This document shows, piece by piece, positions 36,618 through 45,092 of a stretch of DNA of 64,000 nt. The DNA is taken from NCBI GenBank assembly GCA_964404745.1, contig CAYOLG010000023.1, positions 1-64,000 of the forward strand, written 5' to 3'. Each line of letters begins with the position of its first letter. The stretch's first letter is position 1. A program made the translations under genes and the position numbers. Source of the stretch: Pelagisphaera sp964404745. GTDB lineage: Bacteria > Verrucomicrobiota > Verrucomicrobiia > Opitutales > Opitutaceae. The notes under the pieces were generated by a model. That model was not told the origin of the DNA, did no database searches, and was given only the letters and a program-made list of their open reading frames with translations.

Positions 36618-37478
36618 AAGCCCACGCAGGACAAGTTTCGGCAAGCGACTTGCGATGAGTTTGTCCTAGCAGTCGAATGGGCGGCCAAGGAAGGCTGGAA
36701 CCCTGGGTTAGAGGACGCGGATGTCTTTTGGGCGACGGATCCCGAGGGGTTTGTTTGCGTCGAACGCGATAAAGATGTCATCGCAACCGGATCTATTGTC
36801 AGCTATTCGGATTTTGGGTTTGTTGGGTTCTTCATCGTTCGCGAAGATCTGCGAGAACAAGGATTTGGCAGACGATTCTGGCATCGGAGAAAGGAACGAC
36901 TCCAATCACGAATGAGGGCCGGATCGGCTATCGGAATGGACGGCGTCTTCGATATGCGACCATTCTATGCCCGCGGCGGATTCGAGTTTTCCCATCGCAA
37001 TCTACGCATGGAGGGCGTCGGCCAAGCCTCGGTCGGCCACCCGGGAATCGTGGAACTTTCTTCCGTTCCATTCGATTTGATCTCGAAGTATGATCGTCAC
37101 TGCTTTGGCTTCGCCCGCGACCTATTCCTCCGAAAGTGGCTCCCCATCAAAAGCAGCAAGGGCTTTGCCGCCAACGATGAAACTGGACTGAAGGGTTACG
37201 GCGTCATCCGTAAGTTTCTTAATGCCTACAAAATTGGCCCGCTGTTCGCCGACAGCGGGAAGATCTCGGATTCGCTCTTCGCAGCTGTATCGAACGAAGC
37301 AGCTAAAGAGCCCCTGTTTCTGGATACGCCTAAAAATAACCTAGAAGCCCTGGACCTCGTAAAGCGGCACGGAATGACCGAGGTTTTCGGCTGCGCGCGA
37401 ATGTATTGTGGACCATCTCCTGATTTGCCCTATTCTGCTGATTCCAATGGCGTAGAGACTGTTGTTTCGAACTTGTGA
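36618..37478 (+). CDS. GNAT acetyltransferase reading frame without a start codon
   Basis: A continuous 286-codon frame begins at the pepP stop and shows a GNAT domain from KFRQATCDEFVLAVEWAAKE through EGWNPGLEDAD and the acetyl-CoA loop REQGFGRRFW, then a second YitH/HolE-like C-terminal half (DTPKNNLEALDLVKRHGM). The normal start should precede FRQAT, but no ATG, GTG or TTG is in frame there; the first ATG (36912) would remove the whole N-terminal half of the GNAT fold. It may be a start-loss pseudogene, use a rare start (ACG at 36624), or be made by readthrough of the pepP stop. Confidence 0.65.
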   Translation, partial: KPTQDKFRQATCDEFVLAVEWAAKEGWNPGLEDADVFWATDPEGFVCVERDKDVIATGSIVSYSDFGFVGFFIVREDLREQGFGRRFWHRRKERLQSRMRAGSAIGMDGVFDMRPFYARGGFEFSHRNLRMEGVGQASVGHPGIVELSSVPFDLISKYDRHCFGFARDLFLRKWLPIKSSKGFAANDETGLKGYGVIRKFLNAYKIGPLFADSGKISDSLFAAVSNEAAKEPLFLDTPKNNLEALDLVKRHGMTEVFGCARMYCGPSPDLPYSADSNGVETVVSNL

Positions 37479-37518
37479 ATTTACCCGCCGAGAACATGAA
37501 CAGCTTGCGGTTTTCCTG

Positions 37519-37571
37519 ATCTCCTCTTTTTGGAAGATTGTTTAACGAATAATAACTTCAAAAGAGGAGAT
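37519..37571. repeat. Inverted repeat in the malQ upstream region
   Basis: ATCTCCTCTTTT (37519-37530) pairs with AAAAGAGGAGAT (about 37560-37571) around an AT-rich loop. It is followed by a GTAGGG-type repeat to about 37642 (TAGGGC...GCCCTAC). This accounts for most of the 223-bp gap before malQ. Confidence 0.45.
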
Positions 37572-37701
37572 AGGGCAGCAAATCTCGGGCAATCGAAAAT
37601 ATTCGACCCTATGCCGCTGGTTAGGGATAAGCCGCCCTACCTTTCGACTAATTGGGCGATTTCCGAGAGTTCGACTGAACGAACCATCAACCTATTCTAA
37701 A

Positions 37702-39252
37702 ATGCAAAAACCTATCTTCAACTGGCTAGACCATCGAGCTTCGGGAGTTCTCCTTCACCCGACCGCTTTTCCGGGTGACTATGGTATTGGCACCCTCAAC
37801 GACCATTGCCTGGAGTTTATCGACTTCCTTGCCGACGCCGGATTCAATTACTGGCAAGTTTGTCCGCTCGGTCCTACTGGATTTGGAGACTCGCCCTACC
37901 AATCCTTTTCCTCCTTCGCCGGCAATCCCTACCTCATCTCCCTGAAGGCGCTCAGTGATTTCGGATTGTTGGAGCCAGCCATTCTCGACGATCTCTCCAT
38001 ACTGCCGAAATCGGTCGTCGACTACGGGGGTCTGTTCAACGCTAAGTGGCCCGTTCTAGAAGCCATCTACAACACTTGCGTCAACGATTCTACCATAGAA
38101 TTGCCATATGGAGACTTCGAGAAATTCTGCGTAACGGAAAAACCCTGGCTGGAATCCTACGCCTATTTCCAAGCCCTGAAAAACCACTTTGACGGGGCGG
38201 CCTGGCGCCAATGGCCCGCGACCTATCGAAACTACGACAAAGCTCTCAAAGCGCCATTGCGAAAAAAGCTGGCAAAGGAAATCGATGCCCAGAAGTTTTA
38301 CCAATACCTCTTCTTCGGCCAATGGGAGCGCGTTCGCCAGCATGCGACAGGCAAAGGGATTCAAATCATAGGAGACATACCCATTTTTGTGGCTCTGGAT
38401 TCCGCAGACGCCTGGCAAAATCAAAGCCTCTTTCAAATCGATCGAAAAACATCCGACCCAATCGCCGTAGCTGGATGTCCGCCAGACTACTTTTCCGACG
38501 ATGGACAATACTGGGGCAACCCGCTCTACGATTGGCAGGCCCACGAGGACGACAACTATTCCTGGTGGATCGAACGGCTGAAAGCCAGCTTCCGGATGCA
38601 CGATGTCGTGCGCATCGACCACTTTCGCGGCTTCGTTTCGTATTGGAGAATACCTTACGGTTCTGAAACTGCTCGTGAAGGAAAATGGGTAGACGGCCCG
38701 GGAATCGGGTTTTTCAAGCGCGTAAAAAAAGCGATCCCAGACTGCCGACTGATTGCCGAAGATCTTGGCGAGCTCACAGACAGTGTAAGAACGCTCCGTG
38801 AAGACACTGGCTTGCCCGGCATGTCTATCCTGCAATTCGCCTTCGGCGGCGAGGGAGACAATCTCTACTTGCCGCACAATATCCACTCGAATACCATATT
38901 GTATCCTGGTACTCATGACAATGACACGAGCATTGGCTGGTACCGCAGCGCGGACGAAAAGACTCGCGATCATGTTCGCCGCTACTTGGACGTGAGCGGG
39001 GAGAACATCGGCTGGGATTTCATTAGAGCCGCCTACAGATCGGTCGCCAAATTGGCAATCATTCCTCTGCAAGACCTCATGAGCCTAGACAGCGAGGCCC
39101 GTTTCAATTCTCCCGGCCAAGCCGTCGGCAATTGGCAATGGCGCTACCAGCCGGAACAATTGCGAGAGCTCTACGGCGGAACGACTGATTATCTAAGGAG
39201 CCTAACTGAACTTTACTATAGGGACGGGAAGGCTGAGACTGGTGAGAGCTGA
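37702..39252 (+). CDS. malQ: 4-alpha-glucanotransferase (amylomaltase)
   Basis: 516-residue GH77 enzyme that transfers alpha-1,4-glucan segments, used in glycogen and maltodextrin metabolism. Seen: the N-terminal GVLLHPTAFPGDYGIG, RIDHFRGF with the nucleophile Asp, IAEDLGELT with the acid/base Glu, and GTHDNDTSIGWY. Length is normal. A GTAGGG-linked hairpin (39269-39290) follows and may end transcription. Confidence 0.93.
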   Translation: MQKPIFNWLDHRASGVLLHPTAFPGDYGIGTLNDHCLEFIDFLADAGFNYWQVCPLGPTGFGDSPYQSFSSFAGNPYLISLKALSDFGLLEPAILDDLSILPKSVVDYGGLFNAKWPVLEAIYNTCVNDSTIELPYGDFEKFCVTEKPWLESYAYFQALKNHFDGAAWRQWPATYRNYDKALKAPLRKKLAKEIDAQKFYQYLFFGQWERVRQHATGKGIQIIGDIPIFVALDSADAWQNQSLFQIDRKTSDPIAVAGCPPDYFSDDGQYWGNPLYDWQAHEDDNYSWWIERLKASFRMHDVVRIDHFRGFVSYWRIPYGSETAREGKWVDGPGIGFFKRVKKAIPDCRLIAEDLGELTDSVRTLREDTGLPGMSILQFAFGGEGDNLYLPHNIHSNTILYPGTHDNDTSIGWYRSADEKTRDHVRRYLDVSGENIGWDFIRAAYRSVAKLAIIPLQDLMSLDSEARFNSPGQAVGNWQWRYQPEQLRELYGGTTDYLRSLTELYYRDGKAETGES

Positions 39253-39263
39253 GCGGATATCTA

Positions 39264-39290
39264 GGTAGGGCCGTTTTTCCTCAAACGGCC
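39264..39290 (+). terminator. Hairpin after malQ (GTAGGG-type)
   Basis: GGCCGTTT / AAACGGCC form an 8-bp stem following GGTAGG. There is no long T-run, so it may be a repeat unit doubling as terminator between the convergent malQ and oleB. Confidence 0.4.
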
Positions 39291-39358
39291 GGCCGAAATC
39301 ATACAAATTTAGAGCGGTCCGTCAGCGATAAGCGAACCTACCTTAAACGAATCATCCG

Positions 39359-40282
39359 CTAGACCAGCTTTGTGTCCGGAATTCCATCCTCGTCATAGGA
39401 TACGAATTCCTCGATGGCTGAGCAGACTTTTTCGCTTTCGTCTTCCAGAATGTAGTGACCGGCATCCGCGTAGCGAATCGCGGTTGCTCCTGGCAGAAAT
39501 CGCTTCCAGCGATCCATGAAATGATCGGTAAAGCAAAAGTCCTTGCCTCCCCAGAAAAGAGCTACCGGTTTTTCCCGTAGTTGCAGAAGCCCATTTTCGA
39601 TTTCCAGCAATCGATTGAAACTCGGGTGAGACACGTGCATCGGGATATCTTTGACAAACTCATACACAGCCCTCCGATTCGCCCAGCTATCGTAGGGAAA
39701 AAGATAGCCTTCCTTCACGTCATTGTCTAGCGGCCTTTGAGTTACAGCCATCCGCGTCGCCGGCAGGGCGAAGCCATTGAATCCTTGCACAATCAGCTTT
39801 CCCAGCAAAGGGGCCCCGCATAGAGATATTCTCCTAGGAATTCTAGAATCCACAAATGCCGCCGTATTGAGAATAGCGAGACGACGAAGCTTTTTTAGTC
39901 GGGACAACGCCATTCCTATCCCAATCGCCCCACCCCAATCATGCACAACTAAATCGAACCGTTCAAGCTCCAGGCGATCTACAAGATCCTCAAGATCGCG
40001 AATCCGTTGATCGAGCTTGAAGCGATACGATCCCCTAGGCTTGTCCGACAATCCGCAACCGATGTGATCCGGGGCGATGCAGCGAAAGCCCGGACGCAAA
40101 GTCTTAATCAATTCGCGATAGAAAAAGGACCACGTCGGATTTCCATGAATCATGAGAACCGGATGCCCTTCCCCCTCGTCGACGTAATTCATTTCATAGC
40201 CGCAGGATAAGCGTATCCGATTTTGCTGGAACGGATAAAGAGCGGAAATCCCGGCAGGTAAACTAATCGCTTCGCTCAACAT
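39359..40282 (-). CDS. oleB: OleB-type alpha/beta hydrolase (beta-lactone decarboxylase)
   Basis: 307 residues. The family is haloalkane-dehalogenase-like and in olefin biosynthesis decarboxylates beta-lactones to cis-alkenes. The nucleophile Asp is in VVHDWGGAIG, the oxyanion block HGNPTWSFFYR, the His in DAGHYILED; DHIGCGLSDKP and PYDSWANRRAVYEFVKDIP are OleB-like. It ends the minus-strand cluster, 9 bp after oleA. The pairing with OleA is the main support for this specific role. Confidence 0.85.
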   Translation of the reverse strand: MLSEAISLPAGISALYPFQQNRIRLSCGYEMNYVDEGEGHPVLMIHGNPTWSFFYRELIKTLRPGFRCIAPDHIGCGLSDKPRGSYRFKLDQRIRDLEDLVDRLELERFDLVVHDWGGAIGIGMALSRLKKLRRLAILNTAAFVDSRIPRRISLCGAPLLGKLIVQGFNGFALPATRMAVTQRPLDNDVKEGYLFPYDSWANRRAVYEFVKDIPMHVSHPSFNRLLEIENGLLQLREKPVALFWGGKDFCFTDHFMDRWKRFLPGATAIRYADAGHYILEDESEKVCSAIEEFVSYDEDGIPDTKLV

Positions 40283-40291
40283 CGAGAGTAT

Positions 40292-41326
40292 TTACCATTC
40301 GACCCCTAACATGAGGCAATTCAGGCCACTACCGATTCCTAGCAACCCCACCCTATGGCCCTTCTCGATAAATCCCTCCTCAGCGGCTTTAGCCAAGGTT
40401 AAAGGCAAGGCAGCCGAACCCGTGTTGCCGTATTCAGCAAAGGTAGAATAATCGCGAGCCGTATCCAAACAGAGCGTCTCGAAGATGAGTTTTTGGTGGG
40501 CGCTGCCGACCTGGTGGCAGACCACCCGATCTACCGAATCGTTGGCCCAACTCAATTCGCTCTTGAAAGATTCCCAGGTTCGCTTGGCAAGGTTCACCCC
40601 TGCGTGCAGCATTTGCTCTGAATCCGTCTGCATCTCGTAACCCAACCCTTCTGCATTGGAATCTCCCTGGCAAAGATCGTTATTCGACGTGTCGGCCAAA
40701 TAGGCGCCACCGCAAAGCCGGTGCCCCTTTGGCGACATGGATTCATGACAGACTACGGCAGCGACCGCACCTGCCCCGATCGTCAAATTGGCGAAATACG
40801 GCTTTATCGTCTTTCGATTGAAATCTCCGTCCAGCAGAAGCTGGATGGTTCGCTCAAGCAAGGGCCTGCCATTTTCCCCTGAAACCACAAGACCCGATCG
40901 GACTTGGCCTGCATCGATCATCGCCGAAAGAATCGTCAACGAGTTCAAAAAGCCCAAACAGGCATTCGACACATCGAACACCTGAGTTTCGGGACTCAAT
41001 CCAATCAAACGGTGGGCAAAGGAAGCCGATGCGGGTTCAAGCATGTCCCGGCTAACCGAACAATGAATACACACCTCGATTTCCTCTGTAGGGATGCCGC
41101 TGCGTTTCAACGCTTCTTTGCCCGCCTCAGCGCTGGCTTCCGACGGCCGAATCGCGTGATCCCAAAACCGCCTTTCCCGAATGCCTGTCATCAATTCCAA
41201 TCGTCCCTCTGGCAAGCGAAGCCGTTCGTAAAGCGGGCCCAGTTTCTGCTCGATGTATTCGCTCGACCAGACAGAGGGCGGCGAAACATAGGCAATGGAA
41301 TCGATAACTGTAGATTGGATACGCAC
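40292..41326 (-). CDS. oleA: OleA-type thiolase (acyl-CoA head-to-head condensation)
   Basis: 344 residues from GTG 41326 (RIQSTVIDSIAYV); a TTG at 41356 would add 10 residues. Thiolase fold with the Cys-His-Asn triad in DVSNACLGFLN, CHQVGSAHQ and YGNTGSAALP; the RERRFWD, SVSRDMLEP and LLGIGSGLNC blocks match OleA rather than FabH. OleA joins two fatty acyl-CoA into a beta-keto acid. oleC and oleD are not in the window. Confidence 0.88.
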   Translation of the reverse strand: MRIQSTVIDSIAYVSPPSVWSSEYIEQKLGPLYERLRLPEGRLELMTGIRERRFWDHAIRPSEASAEAGKEALKRSGIPTEEIEVCIHCSVSRDMLEPASASFAHRLIGLSPETQVFDVSNACLGFLNSLTILSAMIDAGQVRSGLVVSGENGRPLLERTIQLLLDGDFNRKTIKPYFANLTIGAGAVAAVVCHESMSPKGHRLCGGAYLADTSNNDLCQGDSNAEGLGYEMQTDSEQMLHAGVNLAKRTWESFKSELSWANDSVDRVVCHQVGSAHQKLIFETLCLDTARDYSTFAEYGNTGSAALPLTLAKAAEEGFIEKGHRVGLLGIGSGLNCLMLGVEW

Positions 41327-41390
41327 GCTGTCTAAATTAGGAAGGAAAAACGCCAATGTAGTGGAACGGAGACTAAGAAATTTAGATTAA

Positions 41391-41421
41391 GGTAGCGGTC
41401 GCTCGGAGATCGCCCTCTACC
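41391..41421. repeat. Short GGTAG...CTACC hairpin inside the ole/fab operon
   Basis: GGTAGCGGTCGCTC opposite ATCGCCCTCTACC. It lies in the 138-bp gap between fabI and oleA and might lower or separate downstream expression. Confidence 0.45.
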
Positions 41422-41464
41422 GAATCCAAGGTCGAACCAAGCTTTGATATGCGTTTCCAGCCGT

Positions 41465-42295
41465 TCATACCTCTTTCTTACCTCCTCCTCTGTCTTCCGT
41501 TCTCATGGCCAGGCGCACGACTTCCTCGTCGAAATAGTTAATACCCATTCCAGCGTCTAATACGATACCCGTTCCATTCATACCACTAGATCGGTCGCTT
41601 ATGAGGAAGGCTATCGCATTGGCTACCTCTTGCGTGTTCAAGGCCTGCTTGCGGAAGGTCAGTTTTTCGCTGAATAGATAGCTTTCTAGATAACCGGGAA
41701 TGCCCGCAGAGGCGCTAGTCTTCAGCGTTCCCGGGTTAACCGTGTTGAAACGGATATTCGTGTTCTTGCTAAACGATTTCGCCAAGTAGCGGACGGTCGA
41801 ATCCAAAGCAGCCTTTATCGGCGACATGTATCCATAATTTTCTGCCGTGATCGTAAGCGAAGAAATACTGATGGCCACAACCGAGGCTCGGTCTGCCAAA
41901 TGCGGTTTAAATGCCTTGGAAACCTCCACCAAGGAAAAGCTGGATATGGCGATAGCTTGCAAAAAGTCCTCTCGATTCGTTTCGTGAAAAGGCCGGAAAC
42001 CTTCACTGTAGTTCGCGAAGGCGATAGAATGAACGATACCGTCAAGCGTCCCGTGATCCCGGGAGACGTCTTTGGCCAACTGCTTGATCTCTTCGGCCCG
42101 TTCAACGTCGCAAACGTAGACAGGTTTCCCTGCCAGCAGCTTGGCAGTGGACTCTTTACGAGCAGGCGACCTGACCGAGTAAAGCACTTTGGCCCCGAAT
42201 TCCTCTAGGGTCTTCGCCGCAAACCAAGCCACACTCTTGCGATTGGCCACGCCCATCACCAGTATCGTTTTACCCTCTAGGCCAAGAAAATTCAT
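41465..42295 (-). CDS. fabI: Enoyl-ACP reductase-like SDR (FabI type)
   Basis: 276 residues. N-terminal GVANRKSVAWFAAK is the FabI cofactor-binding loop; the active-site pair is Y..K in ENYGYMSPIKAALD (Tyr-x6-Lys), and RFNTVNPGTLKTSA is FabI-like. It reduces enoyl-ACP with NAD(P)H. Whether it is the housekeeping FabI or a pathway-specific copy is not clear; its place between fabZ and oleA favours the latter. The C-terminal tail is charged. Confidence 0.85.
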   Translation of the reverse strand: MNFLGLEGKTILVMGVANRKSVAWFAAKTLEEFGAKVLYSVRSPARKESTAKLLAGKPVYVCDVERAEEIKQLAKDVSRDHGTLDGIVHSIAFANYSEGFRPFHETNREDFLQAIAISSFSLVEVSKAFKPHLADRASVVAISISSLTITAENYGYMSPIKAALDSTVRYLAKSFSKNTNIRFNTVNPGTLKTSASAGIPGYLESYLFSEKLTFRKQALNTQEVANAIAFLISDRSSGMNGTGIVLDAGMGINYFDEEVVRLAMRTEDRGGGKKEV

Positions 42296-42310
42296 AAGCT
42301 GGCTTCGCTT

Positions 42311-42751
42311 TCACCCATCCGACAAAGCCACGCTAAAGGTGACGGTCATCACTTTCTGGCCCCGCCCGTTTTTCACCGATCCATTCATGAAAATAAAGCG
42401 GCCCATCTTCTCTTTCAAGTTTACGGCAATGACGAGATCGTCTCCTGGCCTGACGATATTTCTGAACCGAGCGTCCGAGATCTTCGTCAAAACTGGGACG
42501 AGATTCGGGTTGGCCTCCATCTCATCCTCTAGCAAACCCGCCAGAAACACCGCTCCAGCCTGGAAAACGGCCTCGGATATGAGAACGCCTGGCATAATGG
42601 GATTACCCGGATAGTGCCCTTCGAAAAAGGGTTCGCTTCCACTCACATGCCGTTTGGCCGTCAAAGAGTTTTCCGTACGCTCGACAACCTCATCCAGGAA
42701 CAGAAACGGAGGGCGATGCGGGATCGCTTGCAAAATTTCATCAGTCGCCAT
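42311..42751 (-). CDS. fabZ: 3-hydroxyacyl-ACP dehydratase (FabZ type)
   Basis: 146-residue hotdog-fold protein. It has IPHRPPFLFLDEVVE and the catalytic His and Glu in EGHYPGNPIMPGVLISE. It removes water from 3-hydroxyacyl-ACP. The gap to fabI is 15 bp and to the upstream oxidoreductase 27 bp, so an operon is likely. Confidence 0.9.
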   Translation of the reverse strand: MATDEILQAIPHRPPFLFLDEVVERTENSLTAKRHVSGSEPFFEGHYPGNPIMPGVLISEAVFQAGAVFLAGLLEDEMEANPNLVPVLTKISDARFRNIVRPGDDLVIAVNLKEKMGRFIFMNGSVKNGRGQKVMTVTFSVALSDG

Positions 42752-42778
42752 ATTCTTAAAACTGTATTTGCTCGCTCT

Positions 42779-44272
42779 TTACGCGACGTTCGCTTCTTCG
42801 TTTTGGCAAGGCGCTTTTTTATCCTCGACTACTTGCTTATCTACTTTGTTGGCCACGATAACGCCGTAATTCATCGTCCCCAGCCAGCCGGACATGATGA
42901 TTCCAACAGAGCCCGCATGATAAATGCCCTTGATTTGCTCGGGCAAATCCATGGAAAGCTTCAATCCCTCGAACTTAGTGCCGAAGGACGCCCCGCCTGG
43001 ATGCCTCGTGTAATAGTTTATCGTCCGGGGAGTGGCGGCGTCCACGTAGTCGATCTTGCTCCTCACGTCGGGAATATACTTTTCCAAGGCGACTATAGAT
43101 TCCTCGATCAGCCGCTTTTTGTGGGCCTGATAATCCTCCTCCGTCAATCCCGACCAATCCTCGTATTTACCGTTCAACGACGCAACGATTGTGTAACGTC
43201 CAGATCCCGGCCGAGTTTCTGGGTAGTAAACCGAGAAGGTGCGGCTGGTTGTTTTGAAATCAACCAGCTCGTCACTGGAAAACTTCTTCGCCTCGGAGGT
43301 AAAAACCAGGTCTCCAATGTTGGGTATGGATTCGCCCTCTTTGATGCCCAGGTAGACTTGACAAGAACTCGTGTTGACTCGTACAGCATTCAAATCTTCG
43401 ACGAATGCCTTGCTGAAATGCTCCTCGCCCACCAGCTTCTTCACAGTGGTGACAACGCTAGCATTGGAAACAATCGCTTTGCAGCGAATTCGCCGCCGCA
43501 AGCCCCACTCTCCATTCCGGCCTCTGCTAGCTACGCTCACGCCACTCACCACTGAGTCAGAAAGGTAATCTTCCACCAAAACACGCTCGACCAAGGTGTT
43601 CTTTCGCAAATCGACTCCATTGCTTTTAAGCTCCTCCACCATCTTTCCAATAAGCACGTCCGTCCCTCCTTGGAATGTGAAGACGCCTTTGCTCATAAAG
43701 TTGGAGAAAACGATCCCGAAGGTAATGGCAGGATCATCCAAAGTAGACCCATTGGCGTAGGCAATTGGCTCCAAAAGCAAGCGGTGAATGTCATCCCGGC
43801 CAGGAAAGAACTCCTCAAACAATTCCCGCGTGCTCCGACGGTCGTCGTCATAGAAATTCATTTGCCGGAGATGGGCATAAAAGGCTTCCACCCGCTCGCG
43901 GGCCGCCCCAAATTTCTCGACTAGGATGTCCGTAAAGTCTTTCTTGTCGAAAGTTGTCCAAACATCGAATTGTGGATTAATGAACCGGACATCCTTTAAT
44001 TGGTGAATGGAATCGGCGATTTCCCTCGTCCAATACTTGCGGCAGGACTTGACCATCCCGTAGGGGAACCCGTGCAGGGAAATATCGAAAATGTGCCGGC
44101 CCGGCCGCTTGAACCAGGTCGCTAGCCCTCCGAACTGATAGTGATGCTCTAGCAGCAGAACCGAGTGGCCGCATTTGGCCAAAACGTTGGCGCTGGTCAA
44201 CCCGCCGAGTCCGCTGCCGATTACCACGATATCGTACTCATCTTTGACGCCTTCTAGCCAATCCTTAGCCAT
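42779..44272 (-). CDS. CrtI/retinol-saturase-like FAD-dependent oxidoreductase
   Basis: 497 residues from ATG 44272 (MAKDWLEGVKD); a TTG at 44317 would add 15. N-terminal dinucleotide-binding fold (IVVIGSGLGGLTSANVLAK), the FKRPGRHIFDISLHG region and C-terminal GIYHAGSVGIIMSGWLG match the phytoene desaturase / all-trans-retinol saturase family. These desaturate, isomerise or saturate long conjugated chains. First gene of the five-gene lipid cluster; no phytoene synthase is nearby, so a fatty chain is a more likely substrate than a carotenoid. Confidence 0.85.
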   Translation of the reverse strand: MAKDWLEGVKDEYDIVVIGSGLGGLTSANVLAKCGHSVLLLEHHYQFGGLATWFKRPGRHIFDISLHGFPYGMVKSCRKYWTREIADSIHQLKDVRFINPQFDVWTTFDKKDFTDILVEKFGAARERVEAFYAHLRQMNFYDDDRRSTRELFEEFFPGRDDIHRLLLEPIAYANGSTLDDPAITFGIVFSNFMSKGVFTFQGGTDVLIGKMVEELKSNGVDLRKNTLVERVLVEDYLSDSVVSGVSVASRGRNGEWGLRRRIRCKAIVSNASVVTTVKKLVGEEHFSKAFVEDLNAVRVNTSSCQVYLGIKEGESIPNIGDLVFTSEAKKFSSDELVDFKTTSRTFSVYYPETRPGSGRYTIVASLNGKYEDWSGLTEEDYQAHKKRLIEESIVALEKYIPDVRSKIDYVDAATPRTINYYTRHPGGASFGTKFEGLKLSMDLPEQIKGIYHAGSVGIIMSGWLGTMNYGVIVANKVDKQVVEDKKAPCQNEEANVA

Positions 44273-44396
44273 AGGGGGCGCAGTGAAGGAGGCTTTGCTA
44301 TCCTTGACAACTCCCAAATTCCACGAGGCGAATCCTCAAGCCGTCTCCAACTTTTGTCCTTGCCTAGGCTGAGAGCCGACCCCAGAACCAGCCCCC

Positions 44397-44873
44397 ATGA
44401 GTAGCACCCAAGTCAAACTGGAAACCAACCAAGGAACAATAGAACTAACGCTCTTCCCGGATTACGCTCCCAAGGCGTGCGAAAATTTTACCACTCACGC
44501 GCAAAACGGGTACTACGATGGCATCATCTTCCATCGCGTCATCCCTGAGTTCATGGTTCAGTGTGGCGACCCCACCGGTACCGGCCGAGGCGGCGAGTCG
44601 ATTTGGGGGAAACCCTTTGAAGACGAGTGTACAACCGATCTTCGCTTCGACAAAACGGGTGTCCTGGCAATGGCTAACGCTGGACCCGGCACCAATGGCA
44701 GCCAATTTTTCATCACAACTACCAAGACGCCTTGGCTCAATATGCGGCACACGATTTTTGGCGAGGTCACAGCCGGCTACGATATCGTACAAGCCATCGA
44801 AAGCGTCGCCACGGATGGAGCTGACAAACCAGTCGAGGAACAGAAGATCATCAAGGCAACGGTGGTAGACTGA
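44397..44873 (+). CDS. Cyclophilin-type peptidyl-prolyl isomerase
   Basis: 158 residues, cytoplasmic (no signal). Core blocks: ENFTTHAQNGYYDGIIFHRVI, GTGRGGESIWG, MANAGPGTNGSQFFIT (quoted in parts) and HTIFGEV, all active-site residues of bacterial PpiB-type cyclophilins. It is divergent from the lipid cluster and followed by a strong terminator. Confidence 0.92.
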   Translation: MSSTQVKLETNQGTIELTLFPDYAPKACENFTTHAQNGYYDGIIFHRVIPEFMVQCGDPTGTGRGGESIWGKPFEDECTTDLRFDKTGVLAMANAGPGTNGSQFFITTTKTPWLNMRHTIFGEVTAGYDIVQAIESVATDGADKPVEEQKIIKATVVD

Positions 44874-44899
44874 GCCTCGCCAGGAAGAGGCAATTAACG

Positions 44900-44928
44900 A
44901 GCCCGGCCATTTGAGGTCGGGCTTTTTG
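44900..44928 (+). terminator. Rho-independent terminator after the cyclophilin gene
   Basis: AGCCCGGCC / GGTCGGGCT stem (9 bp, one wobble) with a 6-nt loop and TTTTT, 26 bp after the stop. Confidence 0.85.
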
Positions 44929-45092
44929 GTGGAATGAGGTGGAACGGGGCCTCCGGGGGGCGTTCAATCAGTCGACCCAAAATCATGACATCGCGTACCG
45001 TCCCGCGCCACCTAAGCTATTTTTACAGACAGGTGGAACGCAACGTCCCTAGCGCGTTTTACTCTCAAAGACCTTTCAAGTTACGCCAACGC

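Noticed and set aside
38056..39072. Long minus-strand open frame
   Set aside because: Antisense of malQ, which has all GH77 motifs; the reverse frame has no family character.
39359..44272. Carotenoid biosynthesis as the role of the CrtI-like gene
   Set aside because: No crtB/phytoene synthase, crtE or other terpenoid genes nearby; the neighbours are fatty-acid and olefin enzymes.
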